Made by a program: the position numbers and the translations under genes
Notes under the pieces: generated by a model
What the model was told of the DNA's origin: nothing
What the model saw: only the letters and a program-made list of their open reading frames with translations
Databases searched by the model: none
Source of the DNA: an uncultured Alphaproteobacteria bacterium
GTDB lineage: Bacteria > Pseudomonadota > Alphaproteobacteria > CAAHEQ01 > UBA3637
Reading direction: 5' to 3'
Assembly: GCA_947627155.1 (NCBI GenBank)
Contig: CANQUX010000016.1
Location: 1-40,294 of the forward strand
DNA: 40,294 nucleotides
In this document: in pieces, positions 16,810 through 25,862 of the stretch
Layout of the letters: the number at the start of each line of letters is the position of its first letter
Numbering within the stretch: the stretch's first letter is position 1

Positions 16810-17391
16810 ATGGAAAAAGCTAAAAACGTTAAAGAATTTGTTGAACGCATTGACAATATGAAAAAGAAAAATCCGAAAGATCTTTCTTCCGATCAAGATT
16901 TAACTATCGGAATTATGAATTTAATTTCCATTGAGGAACATTTAATTTTTTCCGGTGCCAAAACGGGGAAAAATTCTTTTTATGATATGGTGCAAGACAT
17001 TCGGGAAATGCGCAAAAATTTGCTGTTGAAAGTGATTCCCTCTTATGAAGGAGAAGTGTGGTGCATTTCAAAGCATTTATTGGCAACCGCCATGCGTTTG
17101 ATGGAGGTGGGTACCAAACAACAATCCATGGGTAATAAAGAAGAGGCTTATCAATTATTTAATCAGGCATATGATTTATATTGTCTGTTTTGGGGATTAA
17201 ATATGAATCTGGTTGATGCCAAAGAAATTTCATGGAAACCCGATTCGCTGGAAGAAGTGAAAAAGGAAGCCTCCGCTTTAATAAAACCGGCACAAAAAAC
17301 AGATACACCCGTTGCGGAAGCGCAACCCGATTCTTTATTCGGCAAATTAAAATCGGTGGTGCGTAAAGCGGTTGACTGTTGCATCGAGTAA
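16810..17391 (+). CDS. Conserved helical cytosolic protein, unknown function
   Basis: This 193-residue protein starts at 16810, six bases after a TAAGGAGG sequence. It is predicted almost all-helical, with D-L-T-I-G-I-M-N-L-I-S-I-E-E-H-L near the start and a TPR-like G-N-K-E-E-A-Y-Q-L-F-N-Q-A-Y-D-L-Y segment (about 115-131). No signal peptide or catalytic motif was seen. It sits in a run of plus-strand genes with the CPVC membrane protein before and the CorA/ZntB transporter after. Confidence 0.7.
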   Translation: MEKAKNVKEFVERIDNMKKKNPKDLSSDQDLTIGIMNLISIEEHLIFSGAKTGKNSFYDMVQDIREMRKNLLLKVIPSYEGEVWCISKHLLATAMRLMEVGTKQQSMGNKEEAYQLFNQAYDLYCLFWGLNMNLVDAKEISWKPDSLEEVKKEASALIKPAQKTDTPVAEAQPDSLFGKLKSVVRKAVDCCIE

Positions 17392-17432
17392 AACTGAAAC
17401 CCATCGTTTTAACAAACAAAAGGGGGCAGAAA

Positions 17433-18404
17433 ATGACGACGATTACACCGGAATTCGGCGTTACGTTTGACGGAAAAGGCGGTGCTAAACTGCTTGATTT
17501 AGAGCGTGTTCCCAACACATCGGAAAAGCCGATGTGGATTCACATTGACTATAAAGATGCCGAAAATCAGGAATGGCTCAAAGAAATGCGGTTGGATGAA
17601 CGCGTCATTGAAAATTTGGTTGATGAAGATACGTCGCCGCGTTATTTTCCGAAAAAGAAAGGCATTTTGGTTGTGATGCGAGGCATAAACACTCAAAAAT
17701 CCGCCGAAATCGATGATATGGTTGCCCTTCATATCTGGCTTGAAAAAAACAGAATTTTAACCCTTTCCCACCGACCGATTCCGGCTGTTCGCCGCGTGCG
17801 CTCCCTGTTACGGAAGGGTATGGGTCCCGAAACACCGTCCGATTGCTTTATTGCCCTGTTGAAAGTGATGACGGAACACATTGAAAATACCATTGTGCAA
17901 ATCGGTGATGAAGTCGACGCATTGGAAGAAAAAGTGATTGAACCCGATAGCTTTCGCAACAAATCCATTCGGGAAAATTTAAGTCAGTTACGGCATAAAA
18001 TTGTGGGATTACGGCGTTATCTGGTTCCGCAAAGAGACGTGGCAAAAGTGTTAAGAAGTGTTTCGCATCCGGTGTTAACGGAAGAAAACACAAATCAGTT
18101 GCGGGAAATTTATCTTGATTTATCCAAAGCCGTGGAAGATTTAAATTCGGCGCGCGATCACTCCACCGTCACGCAGGAGGAGTTGGATTCCAAAACCAAT
18201 GTGAGTTTAAACCAAACCATGTATATCATGTCGATTGTTATTGTTATTTTTACGCCGCTCACGTTCATCACCGGTTTATTGGGTGCCAACATCGGCGGTA
18301 TTCCTTTCGGGCAAGACAGTCACGGATTTAGTATTATTGCTTTATTTTTATTTTTGATAGCTGTGTTGCAATTATCCGTTTTGAAAAAAATGCGCTGGTT
18401 CTAA
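17433..18404 (+). CDS. zntB: CorA-superfamily transporter, ZntB-like
   Basis: This 323-residue protein starts at 17433 behind GGGGG. It has a large N-terminal cytosolic alpha/beta domain, a long helix (about 150-260) and two C-terminal transmembrane helices. Between these is the pore-entrance motif G-L-L-G-A-N-I-G-G-I-P (about 280-290), the ZntB form of the CorA GxN signature; here the middle residue is Ala where Met or Val is usual. The family moves divalent cations; ZntB handles zinc in enteric bacteria, although direction and ion specificity cannot be read from sequence. The 3' end is 1 nt from the convergent HExxH gene. Confidence 0.88.
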   Translation: MTTITPEFGVTFDGKGGAKLLDLERVPNTSEKPMWIHIDYKDAENQEWLKEMRLDERVIENLVDEDTSPRYFPKKKGILVVMRGINTQKSAEIDDMVALHIWLEKNRILTLSHRPIPAVRRVRSLLRKGMGPETPSDCFIALLKVMTEHIENTIVQIGDEVDALEEKVIEPDSFRNKSIRENLSQLRHKIVGLRRYLVPQRDVAKVLRSVSHPVLTEENTNQLREIYLDLSKAVEDLNSARDHSTVTQEELDSKTNVSLNQTMYIMSIVIVIFTPLTFITGLLGANIGGIPFGQDSHGFSIIALFLFLIAVLQLSVLKKMRWF

Positions 18405-18405
18405 T

Positions 18406-19047
18406 TTACCATTTCGGACATAATTTCGTTGTTTCCCGATAGGATTCGGGTGTATCGATAGAATAATTTTTTTCGGCAATTTTGCGGTTGATATGATCTA
18501 ACAATGGTTTAATTCTTTCTTGTATCTGATGAAATTGCTTGTGCATAATTTGCTTGGCACGCGCGGAAGTGTAGGCATATTCCGGACGCAAATTTTTAAC
18601 GGCTTCTCTTAATTCTTTTTCAATGTCGGGACGGAAAAATGTTAAGGCTTGCTGAAAAACAGCAACATGATAATCTTCATGCTCTTTAATCACTTTATAG
18701 TTACAAGAATCTTTTGAATATTTTTTATCAATATAAACTTTTAAACTTTGATAGCCCAACGTGAAATGAATGGATTTTAATCCGATGCAAACCCACTTTC
18801 CTTCCGGTTGAACAAAAGTTTCTCCTTTCATACCCACTTGAATAGTTGCTGTTGTTAATCCCAATGTATTTGGTGAAACTTTACTGCTTGTTAAGTTACG
18901 AAAATCACGCCGACTGTGCATAGTATCATATATAACGGAAGGACTGGGCGCTGAAATATCAATTTGTATTTCATTTTTGTCACACAAAGCATTTGCGTTT
19001 TGTGCGTATAAGAAATATAATAAAAAAATAAACACTCTTTTTTTCAT
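18406..19047 (-). CDS. Secreted HExxH-containing protein (putative metalloprotease)
   Basis: This 213-residue protein has a signal peptide (1-20, ending A-N-A) and a mature domain with H-E-D-Y-H-V-A-V-F-Q-Q-A (about 121-132), a zinc-protease HExxH motif in a helix. It resembles the DUF922-type predicted periplasmic proteases in layout (beta-rich first half, then E-H-E-x-x-H helix). A third zinc ligand is not obvious. Divergent from exonuclease III with a 32 nt gap. The biological role is not known. Confidence 0.65.
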   Translation of the reverse strand: MKKRVFIFLLYFLYAQNANALCDKNEIQIDISAPSPSVIYDTMHSRRDFRNLTSSKVSPNTLGLTTATIQVGMKGETFVQPEGKWVCIGLKSIHFTLGYQSLKVYIDKKYSKDSCNYKVIKEHEDYHVAVFQQALTFFRPDIEKELREAVKNLRPEYAYTSARAKQIMHKQFHQIQERIKPLLDHINRKIAEKNYSIDTPESYRETTKLCPKW

Positions 19048-19079
19048 TCTGTTTCAAATATAGCAAAAAGGAAAATAAA

Positions 19080-19874
19080 ATGCAAATTATTTCATGGAAT
19101 GTTGCCTCAATTCGTGCCAGATTACCGTTATTATTGCATTTATTAGCCGAAAAACAACCGGATATTGTTTTATTGCAGGAAATTAAAGCAACGGAAAACA
19201 CTTTTCCGTTCGAAGCCTTAAAAACAGCCGGTTATTTTGCTTACATTCACGGGCAAAAAGGTTTTAACGGGGTTGCCGTTTTAAGCAAAAAGCCGTTGGA
19301 AATGATAGATTTATCTCTTCACGATTTGGCAGATGAACAAGCCCGTTTTATTGCCACACGTTTTGAAAAAACACTTTTTATTTGTGTTTATGCACCGAAC
19401 GGTGCGCCACCGATGAATAATCCCGCTGACAACAGTCGCCTTCTTTATAAAATTTCTTGGTATAAAAGTTTAAAGCAAACGCTTGAAAACTATTTAAATC
19501 AAGGTTTTTCCGTTGTTTTCGGCGGTGATTTTAACGTGATTGAATCGGATGAAGATGTTTACGATCCCGAGGTGTTTCGTTTCGGTCCGCTCATGGTACC
19601 GCCGGTTCGAAACGCTTTTCAACAAATCACAAACCTGCCTTTCGTTAACACAATAAAAGCCGTTCCGCACCCTCACCCGCTTTATTCTTATTGGGATTTT
19701 CAAATGCTTGCTTTTCAACGAAATTTAGGCATTTTACTTGATTTTATTTTTATTCCGAATGCTTGGAAACAAAATCTTGTTCAATCGGGTGTTTACCGTG
19801 AATACAGAAAAAGGGAAAAACCTTCCGATCATGCACCGGTTTATTGCCTGTTAAACGATTCCTCCGATTCGTGA
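19080..19874 (+). CDS. xthA: Exodeoxyribonuclease III
   Basis: This 264-residue protein is an EEP-fold AP endonuclease/3'-5' exonuclease. Motifs are I-I-S-W-N-V-A-S-I-R-A-R (3-14), L-L-Q-E-I-K (catalytic Glu, about 37-42), V-Y-A-P-N-G, G-G-D-F-N-V (about 149-154) and the terminal S-D-H-A-P-V (Asp/His pair). It repairs abasic sites and blocked 3' ends. The 3' end overlaps the convergent CDGSH gene by 34 nt, a rather long overlap of real coding ends. Confidence 0.93.
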   Translation: MQIISWNVASIRARLPLLLHLLAEKQPDIVLLQEIKATENTFPFEALKTAGYFAYIHGQKGFNGVAVLSKKPLEMIDLSLHDLADEQARFIATRFEKTLFICVYAPNGAPPMNNPADNSRLLYKISWYKSLKQTLENYLNQGFSVVFGGDFNVIESDEDVYDPEVFRFGPLMVPPVRNAFQQITNLPFVNTIKAVPHPHPLYSYWDFQMLAFQRNLGILLDFIFIPNAWKQNLVQSGVYREYRKREKPSDHAPVYCLLNDSSDS

Positions 19875-20566
19875 AGTGCCGGACTGTCAGAGGCATGTGA
19901 CCCATCACAAAAAGGCATATTTTTACTCTTTCCGCACCGACAAAGCGCTTGTAACCGGCGTTTTTCATAAGGCTTTCCGTTATCATCCGTCACGGTAATG
20001 TTGCCGCGCAACCCTAACGGACCCGATACTTTTAATTGCGGATCTTCAATCACCAATATCAAGGGATCAGATTCCGATTCTATCACGGCACCTGTTTGAT
20101 TATTCGTTATAATTAAACGTCCGGCCGGACAAAGATGTGCTTCCCGCACGGTTAATTGATCCGTGATCGGTTGTCCTTGTCGCACCAGATTCCAAATCCG
20201 TCCGAATCCGTCACAAAAACGCGCAAATGCACAATATTTTTCATTATCATGCAATGTGAGATTCGGCCCCGTAAACGTTTCGGCACCGGATAATATCGGC
20301 AAATGTGATGCTGTACAAACTCCATGAAATCCGTGAATATGTTGTCCGTCGCAAAAGGGTTTATTGCGACTTTTTCCGCATCGACAAAGCATTACCTGCT
20401 CTTTTCCGATATTTTTATCTTCCCCGATCTGATATTTTGTAATAACTCCGTTTTCATCGGGCATTAAGTGTGCTTCTTTAATCGGCACTTTTCCTTTAAC
20501 AAGATACGGGCCGTTCGGCGTGACCGTAACGGTGACCGATTCGGCATTTGTTTCTGATTGATCCAT
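19841..20566 (-). CDS. CDGSH iron-sulfur domain protein with two clusters
   Basis: This 241-residue protein starts at 20566, where GAGG precedes ATG. It has two CDGSH-type 2Fe-2S motifs: C-R-C-G-K-S-R-N-K-P-F-C-D-G-Q-H (about 76-91) and C-R-C-G-K-S-K-N-M-P-F-C-D-G-S-H (near 215-230). Both keep the 3Cys-1His ligand set; the first has Gln where Ser is usual. The middle part contains Y-C-A-F-A-R-F-C-D, common in this longer bacterial family. CDGSH proteins are linked to redox sensing and iron-sulfur handling; the partner here is unknown. Confidence 0.85.
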   Translation of the reverse strand: MDQSETNAESVTVTVTPNGPYLVKGKVPIKEAHLMPDENGVITKYQIGEDKNIGKEQVMLCRCGKSRNKPFCDGQHIHGFHGVCTASHLPILSGAETFTGPNLTLHDNEKYCAFARFCDGFGRIWNLVRQGQPITDQLTVREAHLCPAGRLIITNNQTGAVIESESDPLILVIEDPQLKVSGPLGLRGNITVTDDNGKPYEKRRLQALCRCGKSKNMPFCDGSHASDSPALHESEESFNRQ

Positions 20567-20646
20567 ATTTTTTCCTCTTTTTTCTTTTCTTATGGATTTT
20601 AAAAAGCAAAAAAACAAGTGAAAGACGATTATTTTTAGTCAAAATA

Positions 20647-20676
20647 TTGTAATTTTTATTTGAAACCTTATATATA
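20647..20676 (+). promoter_or_regulatory. Promoter of DUF378 gene
   Basis: TTGTAA (20647-20652), 18 bp, TATATA (20671-20676), about 25 nt before the start codon. Confidence 0.5.
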
Positions 20677-20700
20677 AGCAGACAACGAAAGGAGACTATG

Positions 20701-20898
20701 ATGGATATATTGATGAAAACACTTTCCGTGTTATGTCTGATCGGCGCTTTGAACTGGGGGCTGGTCGGATTATTCGGTTTTGATTTGGTTGCGTTTTTAT
20801 TTGGCGCCATGAGCATTGTATCCCGCATTATTTATTCCGTTATCGGAATCGGTGCGGTGGTGTTGGTTGTGCTGGCCATTCGAAACCATATCGAATAA
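20701..20898 (+). CDS. DUF378 small membrane protein
   Basis: This 65-residue protein has two transmembrane helices and the DUF378 signature L-C-L-I-G-A-L-N-W-G-L-V-G-L-F-G-F-D. GGAG (20691-20694) is six bases from the second of two adjacent ATGs, so I choose 20701 over 20698. Function unknown. It is a single-gene unit with its own promoter and a terminator at 20905-20934. Confidence 0.82.
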   Translation: MDILMKTLSVLCLIGALNWGLVGLFGFDLVAFLFGAMSIVSRIIYSVIGIGAVVLVVLAIRNHIE

Positions 20899-20904
20899 CA
20901 AAAA

Positions 20905-20934
20905 AACATCTCCTTTCACGGGAGATGTTTTTTT
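20905..20934 (+). terminator. Intrinsic terminator, usable from both sides
   Basis: AACATCTCC (20905-20913) and GGAGATGTT (20921-20929) enclose a 7 nt loop and are flanked by A- and T-runs, so the structure can end both the DUF378 gene and the convergent virB4 transcript (stop at 20950). Confidence 0.85.
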
Positions 20935-20949
20935 ACTTTATTTTTTTTC

Positions 20950-23394
20950 TTATGCTTTATCCAAATAGGCCTGAACCAGTGCATCGGTATCTTGTATTTG
21001 TTTTGAAAGCTGTTCAGCTAACAACACATTTTTGTTACCGGAAGAATAAACTTTTAAATATGAGCCTAATCCGCTTAAATCAACATCCAGAATAACCGAT
21101 TCGTGAATGGCGGGACGCGAAACCAAAATAGCATATTTCCTGTCGGCGAATTCTTTACCCATAATAAAATTCATTTCACGCGGTGTTAAGTTCCATGTGG
21201 CATAATCGGACGGATTGGCCTGCGGGTTGCGGAAGAAAATAACCGTTTGACACTGACCGCGAATCACATCGCCCAATCCGTTATCATCCAAAAAGCGCGG
21301 CTGCTGGAAGGCGCACAAAAATGCCTGCCGTTTTTTACGTCCTTCCCGTAAGCCGACAATAAAGCTGTCTTTAAACATCGGGTGTTCCAACATCGGCGCC
21401 GTTTCATCGATCATAATTAAGCTCGGTGATCCCGTTGCCGTTGCCAACGTGTGAATACGATGCATCACATAGCTGATAACGGCAGGCGCCAACACGCCGT
21501 CTTGGAAAATGGTGGTAAAGTCAAAAGCCATATAGCGACTGGATAAATCCAAATTATCGGTTAAAGAGTTAAAAATACGGCCGTATTGATCATCGTTTAC
21601 CCAGCGGAACAATTCCCGACGCATAAATCCGTTCGGCGCAAAACAGCTCTTATAAAGATTTTTCATTAACCGCTCATCAGGACGCAAATATTCAAAAGCC
21701 GTTGTAACGGCCCGGGCAATTTCCTGCTCGGAAACGGCATCCGTTCCGCCGGTAATATCTCGCATCCACGTGCGCAAAAAGGCGCGATTATCAGATGTAT
21801 CAGGCACAGCAAACGGATTTAACGACACCGATTCTTCCCCGCCGTCAAATCGAACATACGGCGCATTTAACATTAAAGCAAACACTTTGGCACCGTTGTT
21901 GCGATCAAAGAAGTATGTGTGCAAATCGGGGATTCGCATGGATTGTCCGGCCATAAAGGAGAAGAATGTTGTTTTACCTTGTCCCGTCGGCCCGATTAAA
22001 GCCGTATGTGCCACCGCATAAGCCTCTTCCGAAACGTGGAATTGGAAAGCATACGCCGTACCGGTAATGGTGCGGAAATAAGAAAGCGGCATCGGACCCC
22101 AGTCGGATTTCCGTCGACCTTCGGCCGTTTTATCAATACAAATACTGCATGCTACCACGCGTGATAAATATAAGAACGTACGCGGATAAATTTCATACGT
22201 CGGGAATTGCGCAAAAAACGAAGCTTGCGCCGCCCAACCGTCACGAACGGGTGTTACGTTATAAATACGACAGATTTTTTCAACTTCCTCCTGTCCGAAT
22301 TTCACTTCATCTTTTGTTTGCCCGAAAATAAACACCGTCATGGCATATTCGTTTAAGGTTTGTCCGTCGGCATCTGATTGATCCAACCACTCCAAAGCTG
22401 TTGAATACTGCGCCATCACGTTTGTTGAAAAAGTGGTTAAAAAGGCCATACGCCTTTGTTGCATCAGCAACATATTGGCTTTAATCATCGGAATGGCTTT
22501 AATATTATGTAACAGCGTGACTTCGCAATCGATACTTAAAATATCGGCAATCATTTGTTCGTCCATAAAGTCGCCGGGCTTGCGAATACCGATACAAATG
22601 CCGAGTTTTTCCTTATCACCCGAAATAAATTTAATAATCCCTTCATCGCGGGTAAAATGAATATAATCCGCCGTTAAAAGCGCATTTAAATATTCTCCCT
22701 GCTCACCGCCGATTCGCGGTTTGGGAACAGATAAAGGACTTGCCAACTGGGCAAACAACCAAAACGGACTTTGATCATTTGTTTTAAAGGGCGGTTTTTC
22801 GGAAACAAGATGCGGTTCATACATATCCAAAATGGAGGTTAAAGCCAGTGATGCCTGTTGCAAATCGTCCATGGCATTTTTTCGATCATTAACGGAAATA
22901 ACAATATAATGTTTGTTGCGAAACACCCGATGCAAACTTTCCATCCATTTATCGGAAACCGTGCGCAACAATTTACTGTCTTTATGTTGTCCCAAATCGG
23001 ACAAAGAAATTTTTTCCCGAACGGTAATCACGCGCGAAACAACCTCCAACTGCGCCATGGAATCAATCCATTGTTTTCGGGCACCCGTTAAGGCAACGCG
23101 TTCGGAACCGGTTAATAAGGTTGTATCAACACCCTTTACTTCATACACCCGCGCCAACGAACCGTTGCGTAAATGAATGGTGGCACCGTCTTCATCTAAT
23201 TTACTGAACGGCAAAAAGTCGGAGACACGCGTTTCTTTGGGTTTCGGTAAAATAATATCACCGAGCTTTGTGACAAACACAGACATAATCATCATGGTAC
23301 CGATAACGCCGATAACGGCCATCCACGTTGAAAACGAGGAAGCACCCTGCGCCAACATGCCTAAAACGTTCATATCCATGGGTATACTGTTCAT
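20950..23394 (-). CDS. virB4: Type IV secretion ATPase VirB4
   Basis: This 814-residue protein has the usual VirB4/TrbE/CagE length. It has an N-terminal membrane-proximal helix (about 18-45), a CagE/TrbE_VirB domain, then the ATPase core with Walker A G-P-T-G-Q-G-K-T-T-F (about 465-474) and Walker B L-I-M-I-D-E-T-A-P (about 657-665). VirB4 powers substrate export and pilus assembly at the inner-membrane complex. It lies 21 nt after virB3. No virB6, virB8, virB9, virB10, virB11 or virD4 is in the window, so the rest of the system must be elsewhere, as in lineages with a dispersed T4SS. Confidence 0.93.
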   Translation of the reverse strand: MNSIPMDMNVLGMLAQGASSFSTWMAVIGVIGTMMIMSVFVTKLGDIILPKPKETRVSDFLPFSKLDEDGATIHLRNGSLARVYEVKGVDTTLLTGSERVALTGARKQWIDSMAQLEVVSRVITVREKISLSDLGQHKDSKLLRTVSDKWMESLHRVFRNKHYIVISVNDRKNAMDDLQQASLALTSILDMYEPHLVSEKPPFKTNDQSPFWLFAQLASPLSVPKPRIGGEQGEYLNALLTADYIHFTRDEGIIKFISGDKEKLGICIGIRKPGDFMDEQMIADILSIDCEVTLLHNIKAIPMIKANMLLMQQRRMAFLTTFSTNVMAQYSTALEWLDQSDADGQTLNEYAMTVFIFGQTKDEVKFGQEEVEKICRIYNVTPVRDGWAAQASFFAQFPTYEIYPRTFLYLSRVVACSICIDKTAEGRRKSDWGPMPLSYFRTITGTAYAFQFHVSEEAYAVAHTALIGPTGQGKTTFFSFMAGQSMRIPDLHTYFFDRNNGAKVFALMLNAPYVRFDGGEESVSLNPFAVPDTSDNRAFLRTWMRDITGGTDAVSEQEIARAVTTAFEYLRPDERLMKNLYKSCFAPNGFMRRELFRWVNDDQYGRIFNSLTDNLDLSSRYMAFDFTTIFQDGVLAPAVISYVMHRIHTLATATGSPSLIMIDETAPMLEHPMFKDSFIVGLREGRKKRQAFLCAFQQPRFLDDNGLGDVIRGQCQTVIFFRNPQANPSDYATWNLTPREMNFIMGKEFADRKYAILVSRPAIHESVILDVDLSGLGSYLKVYSSGNKNVLLAEQLSKQIQDTDALVQAYLDKA

Positions 23395-23415
23395 TGATTT
23401 TTATTATCCTTATTT

Positions 23416-23706
23416 TTAAGGCGCCAACTTATGCCCTTTAACGGGGTAAACATTCTTTGTGGGAGAAGACATCGGCCCGTAAGTCATCATCATACGAGAC
23501 ATGTGCGGTTCGTTCCAGGCATACCCGGCAATAATGAAATGGCCGATTCCCAACGGCAAAATAAACCATAACGGGTTTGTGTTAAACACGGCCAAACACA
23601 TGACCATAATGCCCATTTGCATGGAAAAATTAACAACCGCCGGCACAAACGGCGCCCAAAAGATTTTAGGCGGCATGGCCACGGCTTTCAAAATCGGTTC
23701 ACGCAT
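23416..23706 (-). CDS. virB3: Type IV secretion protein VirB3
   Basis: This 96-residue protein starts at 23706 (M-R-E-P-I-L-K-A) after an AAGGAAAA site; a longer reading upstream has no support. It has two adjacent transmembrane segments (about 22-70) and a short hydrophilic tail. Small size, hydrophobic hairpin and position directly before virB4 identify VirB3, which associates with VirB4 at the inner membrane. Confidence 0.85.
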   Translation of the reverse strand: MREPILKAVAMPPKIFWAPFVPAVVNFSMQMGIMVMCLAVFNTNPLWFILPLGIGHFIIAGYAWNEPHMSRMMMTYGPMSSPTKNVYPVKGHKLAP

Positions 23707-23990
23707 TGTTTTTTCCTTTTTAAAATCACTTTTTTTTATTATAACAGATAAAAAAACAAATGAACAGAAAAAAATGAAAAAAAAGCGTCTTTTTTTGAAA
23801 AAAATACTTTTTCGGAAAAAATAAACCCGCCCGAAAGCTTTGAAAACAATCGAAAGAGTGTTCATTTATCTTTTTATGTTTTTTATTTTAAAAGAATCGC
23901 AAAAATTTTTGACGAACGCCGAAGACTGCGGCACAAAAAACATTTTTATGCCTCTTTTCGGCAAAACGGCTTTGAAAGATGAAAAAATGA

Positions 23991-24018
23991 TTGACTTTTT
24001 AGTGAAAAAAGGTATTGT
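23991..24018 (+). promoter_or_regulatory. Promoter of gatCAB
   Basis: TTGACT (23991-23996), 16 bp, TATTGT (24013-24018), 63 nt before gatC. It lies in the 375 nt gap between virB3 and gatC, which otherwise holds only T-rich sequence and no gene I can support. Confidence 0.55.
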
Positions 24019-24081
24019 AAAAACGTGTCAGGGAGAACACGAACGATATTTTTTTCGAAAACAAAAAAGAGAGAGAATAAA

Positions 24082-24369
24082 ATGAGTTTTAATGAAAAAA
24101 CAATCAAAAGCATTGCCAAGCTGGCGCGGTTACGCTTTCCGGCAGAGCAGGAAGAGAAGTTTATGAATGATATTAACGGCATATTACAATGGGTGGAAGA
24201 TTTAAAAGAAGTTGATATCACAAATGTGGAACCGTTGGTTTCCGTTACCCCGCGCAAAAATGCCGTGCGCAAAGATGAAGTGTCGGTCGGCGATATTCAA
24301 GCGGAATTGATGGCAAATGCCCCCGAATCGATACAAGGTTTTTATGTCGTACCCAAAATGGTGGAGTAA
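24082..24369 (+). CDS. gatC: Asp/Glu-tRNA amidotransferase subunit C
   Basis: This 95-residue protein starts at 24082 (M-S-F-N-E-K-T-I-K). It has the GatC pattern: I-A-K-L-A-R-L, then I-L-Q-W-V-E-D-L, then a run ending V-P-K-M-V-E. GatC stabilises the GatA/GatB heterodimer. First gene of the gatCAB operon, with 5 nt to gatA. Confidence 0.94.
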   Translation: MSFNEKTIKSIAKLARLRFPAEQEEKFMNDINGILQWVEDLKEVDITNVEPLVSVTPRKNAVRKDEVSVGDIQAELMANAPESIQGFYVVPKMVE

Positions 24370-24374
24370 GAAAA

Positions 24375-25859
24375 ATGGTTGAACGTTTAACAGATTTAAC
24401 AATAGCCGATGCGCTTGATTTACTGAATAAAAAAGAAATTTCCTCGGTGGAATTAACCCGCGCGCATTTGGCGGAAATGGAAAAAGCGCGCTTTTTAAAC
24501 GTGTTTATTACCGAAACGCCGGAATTAGCTTTAAAACAAGCGGAAGAGAGCGATAAAAAACGCTTATCCGGTGAAAAAATCGGGCGATTGGAGGGGATTC
24601 CCATTGCCAATAAAGATTTATATTGTACCAAAGGCATTCGCACAACGGCCGCATCAAAAATTCTGTCCGATTTTGTGCCGCCCTATGAGTCAACGGTTAC
24701 GCAAAATTTAAAAAATGCCGGCACGGTGATGCTGGGAAAAGTCAATACCGATCAGTTTGCCATGGGCGGCTCAACCATGACCAGCTATTTCGGCGTGACC
24801 AAAAATCCGTGGACGGATGAAACCGGTGCTTATTCTTTGGTGCCGGGCGGTTCTTCGGGCGGATCGGCTGCCGCGGTGGCTGCCGGGTTATGTTTGGGCG
24901 CAACCGGATCGGATACCGGCGGATCCATTCGGCAACCGGCCTCTTTTTGCGGCATTACAGGCATTAAGCCCACATACGGCAGATGTTCGAGATACGGTAT
25001 TGTGGCATTTGCCTCCTCATTGGATCAGGCCGGTCCCATGGCGCGCACGGTTAAAGACTGCGCCTTAATGCTTCGGGAAATGGCGGGTATGGATTCGCAC
25101 GATTCAACGGTGGCCGATTTACCCGTTCCCGATTTTACGCAATTTTTAGGGCGAGATTTAAAGGGAAAAATCATCGGTATTCCGAAAGAATATCGTTCCA
25201 AAGATTTAAATCCCATGGTGGCGGAAGTATGGGATAAAGGCATTCGAATGATTCAAAACGCGGGTGCCGAAACGATAGAAATTTCTTTACCGCATACAAA
25301 ATACGCCTTGCCGGTTTATTATATTATTGCCTGCGCGGAGGCTTCATCAAATCTGTCGCGGTATGACGGCGTGCGTTATACAACGCGGGTACCGGGTAAA
25401 ACATTGGATGAAATGTATGAAAACACGCGGACCGACGGATTCGGTGCCGAAGTGATTCGGCGGATTCTGCTCGGAACATTCGTGTTGTCTGCCGGTTTCT
25501 ATGATGCCTATTACATTCGGGCACAACGGGTACGGCGGCTCATTTATAACGATTTTGTCGAGGCGTTCCAAAAAGTAGATGCCATTTTGGCACCGGCCGC
25601 GCCGACAACAGCTCTTTCTTACGAAGCCATGAAGACAATGAGTCCGGTTGATACTTATTTGGGTGATGTTTTCACCACACCGAGTTCGTTAGCGGGTGTT
25701 CCGTCCGTTGCATTGCCGATTGCTTTGGCGAAAAACGGTTTGCCGGTCGGTTTACAGGTTATCGGTCGTCATTTTGAAGAGCAAACGGTCTTTCAAGTGG
25801 CGCAAGCTTTGGAAAATGAAGCGCATTTCGTGAAAACACCGCATTATGTGAAAGGATAA
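24375..25859 (+). CDS. gatA: Asp/Glu-tRNA amidotransferase subunit A
   Basis: This 494-residue amidase-signature protein has the Ser-cisSer-Lys triad: Lys in I-A-N-K-D-L (about 76-81), cis-Ser in [12 protein letters not shown] (about 155-166) and the nucleophile in [11 protein letters not shown] (about 176-186). It releases ammonia from glutamine, which GatB uses to convert Glu-tRNA(Gln) or Asp-tRNA(Asn) into the amide form. Its presence implies that direct GlnRS and/or AsnRS charging is absent in this organism (inference). Confidence 0.97.
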   Translation: MVERLTDLTIADALDLLNKKEISSVELTRAHLAEMEKARFLNVFITETPELALKQAEESDKKRLSGEKIGRLEGIPIANKDLYCTKGIRTTAASKILSDFVPPYESTVTQNLKNAGTVMLGKVNTDQFAMGGSTMTSYFGVTKNPWTDETGAYSLVPGGSSGGSAAAVAAGLCLGATGSDTGGSIRQPASFCGITGIKPTYGRCSRYGIVAFASSLDQAGPMARTVKDCALMLREMAGMDSHDSTVADLPVPDFTQFLGRDLKGKIIGIPKEYRSKDLNPMVAEVWDKGIRMIQNAGAETIEISLPHTKYALPVYYIIACAEASSNLSRYDGVRYTTRVPGKTLDEMYENTRTDGFGAEVIRRILLGTFVLSAGFYDAYYIRAQRVRRLIYNDFVEAFQKVDAILAPAAPTTALSYEAMKTMSPVDTYLGDVFTTPSSLAGVPSVALPIALAKNGLPVGLQVIGRHFEEQTVFQVAQALENEAHFVKTPHYVKG

Positions 25860-25862
25860 GTC

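Noticed and set aside
20950-23706. Integrated conjugative element or plasmid segment
   Set aside because: Only virB3 and virB4 are present; no relaxase, integrase, attachment site or flanking repeats, and neighbours are housekeeping genes.
23840-24085. A possible 81-residue protein before gatC
   Set aside because: It contains the gatCAB promoter (23991-24018), lacks a ribosome-binding site and has no recognisable family; it is probably not coding.
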